A stretch of 64,000 nucleotides of DNA. Source: Edaphochlamys debaryana (Eukaryota; Chlorophyta; Chlorophyceae; Chlamydomonadales). The position numbers and the translations under genes are program-made. The DNA lies in assembly GCA_016858145.1 (NCBI GenBank), contig JAEHOE010000062.1, positions 620,001 to 684,000 of the forward strand, read 5' to 3'. The notes under the pieces are model-generated. The model saw only the letters and a program-made list of their open reading frames with translations, made no database searches and was not told where the DNA came from. Positions 24,001-34,400 of the stretch are shown here, piece after piece. Numbering within the stretch: position 1 is the stretch's first letter; every line of letters begins with the position of its first letter.

Positions 24001-27000
24001 CGGGCGCTACCGGGGTATCAGCGTCGGACGAAGCGGGCGCGACGCTGGCACCTGCGCTTGCGGCGGCACCCGACGCGGGCGCGGGCGCGGGCGCCGCCGC
24101 AGGAATGCTGCCGGCCAGCTCGCCCGCGGCGGCGGCGCAGGCCAGCGGGGCCTTGCAGATCAGCACGGGCCGCACCGCCACCTCGCGAACCGGAAGCGTG
24201 GCGGGGTCGGCCAGCACCGCCAGGCCTGCGTTCGGCCCCACGCGCATGTACCCGCCCCACGCGCCCAACATTGCCCCCACGCTGGCTGGATACGGCGCCT
24301 GCGCTACGCCCTGGCCCTGACCCTGCGCCTGCGCCTGCGCGTGTGCGTGTGCCTGCGTTAGCGCCGGTGCGCTGCCATGCCCCGCCTGCGCGAGCGCCTG
24401 GGCCGGGCCGCGGGCCACGCCATGCGTTGCCGACACGCCCCGGACCTGGGGCACTGCGGCGGAGCCCATGCCGTGAAGGGCGAGGCCCGCGGCGGCGGCC
24501 AGGGAGCCGGGGGCGAAGTGCAGGCCTAGGCCCAGGCCGGGGGCCAGGGGCTGCGCTGAGCCGAAGGAGCGGTCGTTGGGGCCCTCCGTGCCCCAGCTGG
24601 AGCACGTGCGGTCCTCCACCTCCCAGCTCTCAGACGCAAGCACCTGAGGGGCGCGGGCGCGGGCGCCACGGCTTGTGCTCAGTGACAGCAGAAGCAGTAG
24701 CAGCGGAACACAGCAGACCTCGGGGCTACTCAAGGCTAGGCCAGTGTCTCCCCGTATGGTGCCCACGGCACTCAAGCCGGGCTCCTCGGGACCCTCACCC
24801 AAGGCACCCAGGCCGGGTTTCTCTTTTGCCTTCCCTCTCCTCGGCGGCTACAGTTACCGACGAGCCAGCAAGACCGCTCGGGTCCCATGGACGCGCAGCC
24901 CTTGCACCCAGCCACCCACCTGGCGCAGGTGCAGGGGAACGCCGCCCTCCAGCTGCGACACGGCCGACAGCACGTGCAGAGCCGAACCAGCACGCGCCTC
25001 GCGGCTGACGTGCTCCCGCGAGCGGAGCTGCATGGCGTCCAGCAGCTGGGCGACCTGCGCGGCGTGCGGTGGGTTGGCGATTTTTTCAGTTAGTTGGTTG
25101 GTTAGTTGGTTGGTTGTTTGGTTGGCCCGAGCAGATGCGTGGTGGCCAGGCCACGGGTGGGACTAGACACAGGGGTGACGTGGAACCCGGAGGAGGCGGG
25201 AGGCGGGCGCCCCGGCGCGCGAGGCGCAACAGCCGCGGGCTAGAGGGCGCAGAGCCCTGCCGCCCTGACAGTCCAAACCCCTACTGCCCCCCCTGCGTCC
25301 CCTGGCCCTGGCCCACCTGCACCCCGCTCGTGCTCGGCCCAGCGCCGGCGCTGCCTCCAGTGCGCGGTCCGCCGCTGGCTCCTGTGCCCCCGGTGCCGCC
25401 CGTGCCGCCACTCGCTGCTGTGCCGCCGCTGCCCGTTACGCCGCCCGCGCCCAGCGTGCGGAACGGCACATCGGGAAACGGCGGCAGCTGTCCGGGACCG
25501 CCGTACTGGGAGCCGTACAGTACGGCACCTGGGTGAGCCAGCATGGGCGTGTACCGCATGGTCACGGGCTGGCCGGCGGCGCCGCCGCCCATACCACCCA
25601 TGCCGTAGCCGCTTGGGCCCATGATGGCCCCGCTGTACCCGGCAATGGCGATGAGGGGAGTGGAGGAGGGAGGCGTCGCGGCTTGGCCCAGGTACGTCAA
25701 CGGTGCGTTGCTCGTACTCGGCGTGGATCCTGCACTGCTGGCGCCACCTGCCACGCCACTGGTGCTGCCGTACGGTCCGGGGCGCACGTTGTACGGTTGC
25801 ACGGCGCCTTGCGGCTGCACTGACCCGGGCCGCTCCGCCCGCCACACGCCCGCCACGCGGCGGCGGTTGGCTTGCTGCTGCCCTTGCTGTGACGCGCCCG
25901 CGGCTGCAATCACTCCCGTGGCAGCCGTGCTGCTCGGCGGGCTGGCCGAATCCACCGCCGAAGCTCCCAAGCCCCCGCTTCCGTGGAAAGACGGAGCGCG
26001 GCCGATCGGACCGCGCAGCTGCTGCCTTCCAACCAAGCTACCCGGTCCAGAGCGGTCGGCTCCCGTGCGCCCTGACGAAGCGCGGCGGTTCAGGACCGCC
26101 GACTCTGCCCCTTTGATGCCGCCTCCCGAGAAGGAGGCGGAGATGGAGCTGGAAGAGTCGTTGGCCGAGATGGAGCCCGAGTATGAGACCCGGCCTGGTG
26201 CGGCGTCCTGCTGCGTGCCGGGCTGGTGGAAGGAGTGGAGGGGCAGTCGATGGCCCAGCACTTCCGCCATTCGGCGGCCATGCGGGGACGCACCCTGGTT
26301 TGCTGCGCCTGCGCCCGCACCTGAGCCCTCCGGCTCCGCCTCCTCCGTGTCACCATCCCCTGCGTTCCCTGCCGGAACTCCCGGGTCAGCAGAGACCGCT
26401 GCTTCGCCCGCCGCGACTCCGCCTCCTCCTCCCGCCGCGCCTTCCCGCTCTTCCCCCACGCCGCCGCCTCCTGCTGCTGCGCCATCGCCGTCTTCCGGAG
26501 GGCCGCCATCTTCCGGGTCATGGTTATCATTGTTGTCGTTGATAAGGTTATTGCGCGCGTCGTTGTTATTGCCCTCCGGCAGGCGCACCAGCGAGACGGT
26601 CATGTAGATGCTGCCCTTGCGGACCGACATCCCAGTCACCAGAACGCGTTCGCCAGGAGCGCTGCGATGACAGTGGAAAGACATGGGTCGTGAGAGACGC
26701 GTGACATGGGTCAGCATGGGCGGCACGCATCAGATAGCTTTCCCTGTACCGGTCAAAAAGGTGGGATGCAGCTTACGCGCGCTTCTCACCTGCGGCTGAA
26801 GTGCTGGGACACGATTTGCTGCCAGTTGGACGGCAGGTCCTCGGGATTGGCTCCCGAAATGCGGATGCGCAGGGTCCGGTGCTCGACGAGCTGCGAGGCG
26901 AAGCGGCGCCGGTAGGGCGGCCCGCCAGCGTGCTCCTGCCACGCCCCCGCCACGTCTCCCCGCAGCTCAGCCCCTGACGTCGCCAGCCCCGACGCCTGCA

Positions 27001-29745
27001 CCCGTGCCTCCATCTCTGCAAACGTGGACGCTTGGCCTGCGAGGGGGCCGTGCCATAGCCGACTTGAAGCGCCTGAGCCTGGCACGGGCACGTGCGCACG
27101 CGCTCCCATGCCCAGGCCCGAGCTGCGGCGGTAGATCATCGACCGCAGCGGCGGCAGCCGGCCGGCGTGCTCTTTCGCTCCTTCGTCAGCTGCGCCGGAC
27201 TCTGAGCTCGGGCGAGGAAGCTGGACCTCCGCTACCGCCATCGGCTCGGCCTCAGGCCGCGCCCACGACCGGGGCAGTAGCGACGCCAGGCGCAGCACCT
27301 TGCGGATGCGCGGAGCGCCGCGGCCCTCGCCCTGAGCCTCGCCCCGAGCCGGCCCAGCTTGGCCGCGCGCTTTCGTCCCCGACCCAAAGACGAAAGCTGA
27401 CGCCGCTGGAAGCAGGGGCAGAGTGGCCGACGCGAGAAGGGATAGCGCCGTGCTGTGTGACTGGCCAGCGCTCGGTGCCGTCGCCTGCTCCAAACCCTCC
27501 TGGCACTTGCAGCTCGGCAGACACCTGTTGGGGCCGGGGAGCAGCGGACGGGGCGTGGGGCGAGTGGCGGGCACGCATGACACCTGTGCTGGAGTCGAGG
27601 GGTAACACCACTCCACTCGCAGCCCGTAAGATCGGCTCGCAGGCAGGACAGGGCGCACCTGTTGCGGCCTGGCAGCACTGCTCTGTCATCGTCCAGCCAC
27701 TGTGGCAGCTCCTCGACCGCCCCCTCCGCGATGGCCGCTCGCGGATGGCCCTCCGTGCTGCCCCACACGGTGCCTGCGGCCTCGTCGCCGGCCGCCGCCG
27801 AGGTGCGAAGCAGCCGCGGGGCCGCTGCCCCGCAGCAGTCCATGCAGGCAACAGAACCAGCACCGGCGCCAGCATTTGCAGCGACCGTCAGGACGCACCC
27901 ACTGCTAGCACAGCAGGCCGCGTTCGGGCCGCAGGCGCCAGGCGGACAGCAGGAGGCCCGCGTGGGGCCCCGGTGCGGGTGCGCGTGCGGGGGCACGCAC
28001 AGCCCCAGGGCGGCGGCCAGGCGCCGCCAGCGCGGCGACAGCAGCAGGACACCGTCGCGTGCCCCGGCCCAGAGCAGAGCCACAAGCGCCCCCAGCACGG
28101 ACTGCGGAGGGGCATGGAGAGCCGTTAAGGGAGATGGCACGTGAGGCACAAGGTAACCAGTAATGAGCAGCGAAGAGCGAATGGCACAGGTACACACACG
28201 GCACTTGTTGGGCCAAGCTGAAAAACCTGGGCTGCGCACCTGTGTCAGCACCCGGACGGGGCAGAAGTAGATTGGGGCACCCCGAGCCCGCAGGACTACG
28301 GTGGTAAGTGCCGTGCACAGCGGGCCCAGTACCGCCGCAAGGAGCACTGTCGTGACGTGGGCCTGAGGCAGCGCGAGAGCGTGGGGGCGCAAGAGTAAGC
28401 CAGAAGTCGTCGCAAAGCGCCAGCGAGGCCCGATTGCGCATGGAATCCTTGCGTCTTCCACTTCTCCTGGCTTATCCAGCTCCCTTGATCAAACGCACGC
28501 CATCACACGCAACCCAGCATATTCTTAGTGGAGGCGCAAAGCTCTGCCCCAGGGTGTTGCCAAGATGGGCAGCCGAGCACAGCTGCACCACAGACCCACC
28601 CCTGTGAGCGCGAAGTAGAGGTGGTACATGGGCCTGTGAGGCACGTGTTGCGCCAGCACTGACGGAAGCCCAGTCACCCCCGGCAGGAGGAGCGCCACGA
28701 GCGGCATGACGTGGTTAGAGAAGAACGGAAACTCCATGCTGCAAAGCGGTGGCATCCAACACCGGGGGGGTGAGGTGAGGTGTGATCCGCGTCAGCGATG
28801 TCCACGCAACCCAAGTCCAGGCCACGTGCCCTCACACCAGAACATCAGGAGCACAGGGACCAAGCAAACGGGCAACCCCGCGATGCCCCAGCCCCCTTGC
28901 CGCCCTCTCAGCCGCCCGTGACTCACAACAGCCGCTGCGCCCTGTGGCCGAGCCTCAGCCTAGGGGCCAAGCCGAAGGCCACCGCAGCCACAAAGCAGCT
29001 CAGCACGATGAGCCCATTGAACAGCTCAGCCGGGGTCCAGGCGATCCTCCACTGCGCACGCAAAAATCGCTGCGGCCGCGCCAGGAGGAACCACATCTGC
29101 TGAAGCTGGCCGCCCTGACATGGGAAGTCTGGGTAGATCTCGCGCAGGAAGGCAAGCTGGACGCGGAAGGGGTCGTAGGGCTGCAGCCCACAGACCGTGT
29201 CACTGGCGAGCCTGGTGGGGGACGCGGACAGGGCGAGGAGGTGGGGGGGTGGCGCGAGGCGGACAGGAACACCTTAGCCTAGGGGCAGGGGAAGCGTGCA
29301 CACCCTATTGAGGCAGCCCGGGCAAGCCGCGGCCGGGGCGGCGTGAGTCCCGAGCCAAACGCTGGAGCGGTGTGGCCGTGGTTTGGGCGACCCCGGCACG
29401 TGGCCTCGGTGACAAGGTCGAACCACACGTGTCGTTTCAGCGAGCGCTCTGGTCTATATATGTGCGCTTGCGACTCAAAGGTCCAACGCGTTGTGAGTTG
29501 CGGCCTTACGCACACCGCAGGACCCCCGCCAGCGGGCACCCGACTCTCGCTCCATTAGAACGGCATAGTTGAAGGCTACGGAATGCTTTCAGGCGAGGGC
29601 CTTGACGTGCTGGCTAGGCTCGTGGACTCGAAACCAGGGACGTTTTGTCCCAAGAGCCTTACCTTCTCAGGTATGCCCACGAAGTAAGGCATACTGTTGC
29701 AACTTGCAGTCGCGCGCAGCTGTGTGTATAGGTCGCGCTCGCCAT
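18066..29745 (-). CDS. Giant multi-pass membrane protein with SPL1/CRR1-like C-terminal module, no SBP domain
   Basis: Predicted 2862 residues. Exons: 29663-29745, 28927-29211, 28600-28738, 28240-28362, 27659-28101, 26790-27524, 25317-26661, 24920-25054, 23306-24643, 22489-23040, 21248-22254, 20910-21032, 20716-20762, 20317-20492, 18066-20123; all phases close. The start (MASATYTHSC) was chosen because it alone gives the phase-2 join to exon 2. Four or five hydrophobic helices lie in residues ~80-230, then a Cys/His-rich segment (~244-300). From ~575 the order of blocks follows plant SPL1/12/14 and algal CRR1 downstream of their zinc finger: GANPEDLPSNW...GSIYMTVSLVRL, then GGYMRV...VAVRPVLI, then GVLYVELWHGP, VVEDLGGWL, and a degenerate ankyrin-like block (DGLPLMYAATLSNNPVMMDL). 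Four or five more helices (~2070-2235) precede a Ser/Gly/Pro/Ala-rich tail. No SBP zinc-finger spacing is present. Long low-complexity insertions separate the blocks. Function unknown. Confidence 0.83.
25086..25128. repeat. GTTG microsatellite in SPL-like intron 7
   Basis: Imperfect GTTG/GTTA tetranucleotide run inside the intron between exons 25317-26661 and 24920-25054. Confidence 0.85.
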
Positions 29746-31483
29746 GCCGGGGGTCCCTTGTCACACAGCCCGGCAGCAGCGCCGAGCGCCCCCAGGCGCG
29801 CCGTGCCTCCCTGTTTCCAAGCTCAGGCGGCGGGCTCCGGCTCTCCTCGGGGTCCGCTTCGGCGGGCCCGCTCCTTGCGCATCCTCGAGCTTCAAGCGCC
29901 TGGTTCGAGCCACAGGCTGAAACTCAGCTAGCAATATGGACACGGGCACAAGGCATCCGTTGCGCGACCGTCAGCTCAAAGTTGGAAGAGGTTGGTATTG
30001 CGGAGCTCAGCGGGCATCAACACGCTCTAGTACGCGTTCAAAAGTGGAGACAACGTGTGATGTATCGCCTTTGAAGCGTTTGGCCCAAACCAAGACGTCG
30101 TTGTCAGGACTCGACCGATGAGGCCGAACACATCCCCCCCAACCCACCGCCCCTGCGAGCACAGAACCCCCCAACCCACAGCTTGCAGCTGCACGGGTGC
30201 ATCACGCCTGCGCCTCAGGGCCCACTCCGTCCGCCAGAACCTGCCGCATCGCCACCACCTCCTTCCCACCCGCCTCCTGCACCACCAGCCGGAATGGCAA
30301 CGCCGGCCCCTTGTGCACTACCTGCCGCCGAATGGCCCCTGGGTACTACCAAACAACGGCGGGTTCGTGACCCCCCTGGCCTCACCTCCGCTTCGCAGGT
30401 GAGCATGCGCACGTTCAGGGACCGACGGACGCCTGCGAGTACAGTTCCCCCCTGGCCTCCAGTGCGAGCTGCACCACCCCCTCCGGACCACTGCTCCGCC
30501 CAGGCCGCCGCGGGGCCTTCGGGGAGTTCCGGCAGCCGCCCCTGTCAGGCTGTGCTCCTGCCACGGGCCCCGCAGTCCAGGCTCGGGTGCGCGGAGGCAA
30601 ATCCAACTGACCCAAGGCAGGAGACAGCAAATGTTGGCAGCGTACAGCGCACGGGCGTGGACTGGCATGGGCTCCTCTGTGCTGACCGTCTTTCAATATA
30701 CATGGCCACGCACACGGAGGCCGCCGCTATGTGCGTGCTTCTGGCTCGCATATTAAGTTGCATACCCCAACCCTACTATGACAGGGGCGAGCCCTCTAAC
30801 CTCGACTGTGCGCCAACTAGCCAAGGGGTGCCCAAACGCAGTCGCAACTAGCAACCCCTTCCCTAGGGAAGCTGCGGACCGAGGAGAGCAGGGCACCTTC
30901 CCTTTCGCCCCCCCGACAATCCTTCACCCACTGCTAGCTGAGCCTCAGCGTTCGCCCATCCATGTCCGTCAAACAACGAGCAACGCAGGGCACACTCAGA
31001 CGCAACGGGTCCAACGCCTCAAGCAAGCCACCTCAGCCACGAACCTCTTTCGTCCCTATCCGCGTCTGGCCTCTGTTGCTCTTAAGGGATCCCCACACAC
31101 GAGCCCCACACAGCGAGTGCATATAGGTAACCTTGAACAGTTATGCCACGGCATGGTCTAGTCTGCGCTCCGCGTTGCATGGCTCCGCGCAAGACCTGGA
31201 TGGACCAGGCACACAAAACGATGGCGACAGCCCAGGTCGCGCTATTCACGGCACGCTTACATACTCATTAGCTGGTACTCAATACGCCACGGCCAGGCCA
31301 CACCACCACAGACGTCACGCGAAGCACAGTTCACATTCCACGCATGACAGCTGCAGGAGCCCCAGGGAAGCCCACTCCCAAAGCACCGCGTGCCCTCAGG
31401 TGCAGCACTGCTCGCTCAAACCGCACCAGCGGCTGCGCTCCCGTCAGTCCATCGCGGTGGCGCGGCCGCACCTCAACGCGCAA
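29746..31483. other. Intergenic: SPL-like promoter side and CTR2 3' UTR
   Basis: Both flanking genes run leftward, so the right part should hold the CTR2 3' UTR and the left part the SPL-like promoter. The GTAC core nearest the SPL-like start is at 30030-30033, about 285 bp upstream. No gene is supported. Confidence 0.55.
31257..31261 (-). terminator. TGTAA polyadenylation signal of CTR2
   Basis: Plus strand TTACA, i.e. TGTAA on the coding strand, about 225 nt after the CTR2 stop. TGTAA is the standard volvocine poly(A) signal. Confidence 0.65.
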
Positions 31484-34400
31484 CTAGACCTGGCAGCAGC
31501 TCGCAATCTCGTCCTCGCTGCTGTCCTGAAGCCTCTTCAGCGCAACCGCCGTCTGCGACTGCTTCTCGCCGCTCTTCGGGTCGGCGTTCGAGAGGATGGG
31601 CGCAGCCGGGTCGCCGGCTGCCGAGAGCTCTTCCTGCAACCGGCGCTTGTACGCCTCCTGTTGGGACCAAAGGTTGGGGAGCAGGGGCACGTTCGCGCCC
31701 AAGGGGTCCCGCCACGCGCAACTGCACGCCATGCAACCCGCACCATCTCCCACGGTGTGCACAAGGTTGCGGCGCCAACCCTCCGACCCACAAGCCTGCC
31801 CCCACACTGCCCCTGCACCCGCCCCGCACCCCACCACCCCCTCCACATACCCCGTCATACCGGCACGCCCTGCCCCGCCCTGCCCTGCCCCGCTCACCCC
31901 CAGGTGCCCCAGGAACAGCGCCCCCAGCATGTAGCCCGCCACCACCGCAGCGAAGTAGGCGCCGTTGAAGGTCATGGCCACAAGCATGGTGAACAGGTCC
32001 AGCGTGGTCACCAGCACTGGGGGCAACAAGTTCGGGGCAAACAGGCCTGTAAGTACAAGGCACGAGTCTGGCACAGCTATGGATTGGGCATACGGATAGG
32101 TCCAGCGTGGTCACCACCACTGGGAAGGGGGGGCGACCGAGAAGGGAAACAACAGCAGGGGGCAGTTCAGGGCAGAAACGTTCTAGCAGAGGCGTGGACC
32201 CCAACGGGATGTGGGTTAAGGCTGCTCGGGGCCTAGAACCGATGTGGCAGCGATGTGGGTTGGTGGAGGGAGGTGAGCAGGGCGCCCGAAAGCGCTGTAG
32301 CCTCGCTGGATGCAGGCATGGTGAGGACCAAAGCAAGCCGGCAGCCGGCGGCATGACTCACTGGTGATGAAGGCGTTGATTACGTTGAGCAGGCTCTGGC
32401 CGCCGGTGGGGCACCACCACAGCCGGCCGCCCCGCGACCCGGGGGTCAGCAGCGGCCCCAGGCGGCCCACGGCGGCGGCCAGGCCCAGGATGGTCTTGAG
32501 CGTGCGCAGGGCCACGGCCGTAAAGCCCATTCCAATGATGGCGAAGCAGCTGCCCACGGCTTGGCCTGGGGGATGAGGGGCACAGATGGGTAGGGAAGGG
32601 GATGGGGTTCTGGTTTGAGCAAAAGGGCGGCAGGTGGGCGTGGCAGGCGGCTAGAGGCGGGCTTGAGAGCAGGGCTCGCGGATGGAGAGCGCAGACCCTC
32701 CGATGGGGCTTGGGCACCCCGCCTTCATCCCTGCCCTGCCCCCGCACGGCCTCGTCACGCGCACCTGTGGTCTTGGGCAGCCACTCGCGGAACAAGATCA
32801 GCTCGCCCACTCGCTGCGCGCGTGGCGGAAGACACGAGGAACGAGTCTTTTAGTCGAATGCTAAACCAGGGGCACACACGGTTCACGCGCGGCGTGCATG
32901 TGTGGTGGTAGATGGGAGCTGCCACTACGGCGGGAGCGGATCGCCGCGCCCTACTCAGTATGTGATTCCGCTAGGGGCAAAAGGAGGAAAAGCCGGCCCC
33001 ATCCTGGCCAACCCACATCGCGCCCGCCCCACACAGAGCATATTCCCGCTCAGGGCGGGACCTCACCTGGTGGAAGAACATGAGCATGGACGGGATCGAG
33101 GACGAGCTGGTGGATCCGCCGTACACAGATGCGCCGGCGCAGAAGGAGGAGACATCCGAGCCGTTAACGCCCTGTCAGCGAAGGGGACCGGGTAGGGAAG
33201 GACAAGGAACATGGGCTACTGCCTCAGGAAGCACCCAGGGCCAGGGTGGCGACCAATAAAAGCTAGTTGTGACTCAGAAGACCCCCCAAACCACAGATCA
33301 GGCCACCCCCACGAGGAGCACTGCTCTGCACCGCGGCCCCGCCGGACCGCGCACCTGCCAAGCCGAGGACGCGGCGCACCAGGAGGCGAACACGTCGCAC
33401 CCCACCATGTACGGCATCTCCGTACACATGCTCGTGATGGATCCCAGGTAGTCCTTGCAAGAAAGCTGGAGGAGGCAGGCACGGGGGAGGGAGGGGAGGG
33501 GTGCTTTGCACGAAGCGGTGGGCATTGGACGAGAACCGAGCGCCTTCCAGTGCAATCACTTCTGCCCCCCCCCCCCCCCTCCTCACCACCAGTGACCAGC
33601 AGCAGGCTACCGGTACGCAGGCTGTGCCCCCGCGAATTCCGCCCCTGCCTACCGAGCTGCACTCGTCGCACTGCCACATGTACATGGAGCCGCACATGGC
33701 GTCCGTGGCCTGCTGCGCCTGCCTGGTGGAGGGGAGCCTGGAGGGAGGGAAGGGGTAGGGGAGACGGGGGGAAGGGGGAGGAGGCGGCCGTGAGGAACAG
33801 AGGGGGCCGAGGAGGTGGGGTAATCGCTAGGATTTGAGGGTCTGAAGACGAGTCGCCGCAAAGCCGTGCGGACTAGCAGCGAGCCGCCGCCGCGACTAGA
33901 AGCTCCGACTGTCAGACCGTGGGCCATGGGACAGCGCGGCTGCCTCTAGGCAGAGCTGGACCGCGCGCTATGCTCTCCTGTCTCACCCGGGGATGCCCGG
34001 GAGCGCGCTGCACTGCGCCACGGCGGTGCCGTTGGCGCAGAGGCGGTTGTAGTTCTTGCACTGGCCCATGGAGGGCATGTCGATGCAGATGGAGGCCAGC
34101 AGGTTCATGGGGGCGCAGAAGTCGCCCGTCACCTTGCCGGCCTGCAGTACGCACGGGGGAGCGGAAGGACGAGGCAGTAGAAGCGGTCAGTGGGCAAAGA
34201 AGCGGTCACGGTAGGTGCGGGAACGGCGGGGCAGGTAATAATGGCCTGGGCACTGCGATGGTGCTGTCTGTGAGCTGTTGTTGTTTCGGGCCTGATGACG
34301 AACGCGCACGGGCACACCTGGCATGCGGCGCGAATGCTGCAGCCGGGCATGTACGGCATGGACGTGCACAGCCCCGCCAGATCGGCGGCGATGCTGCAGG

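Noticed and set aside
27831..28002. Hidden SBP zinc finger in the Cys/His-rich segment
   Set aside because: SBP signature spacing, the CQQC-type element and the basic nuclear-localisation end are absent.
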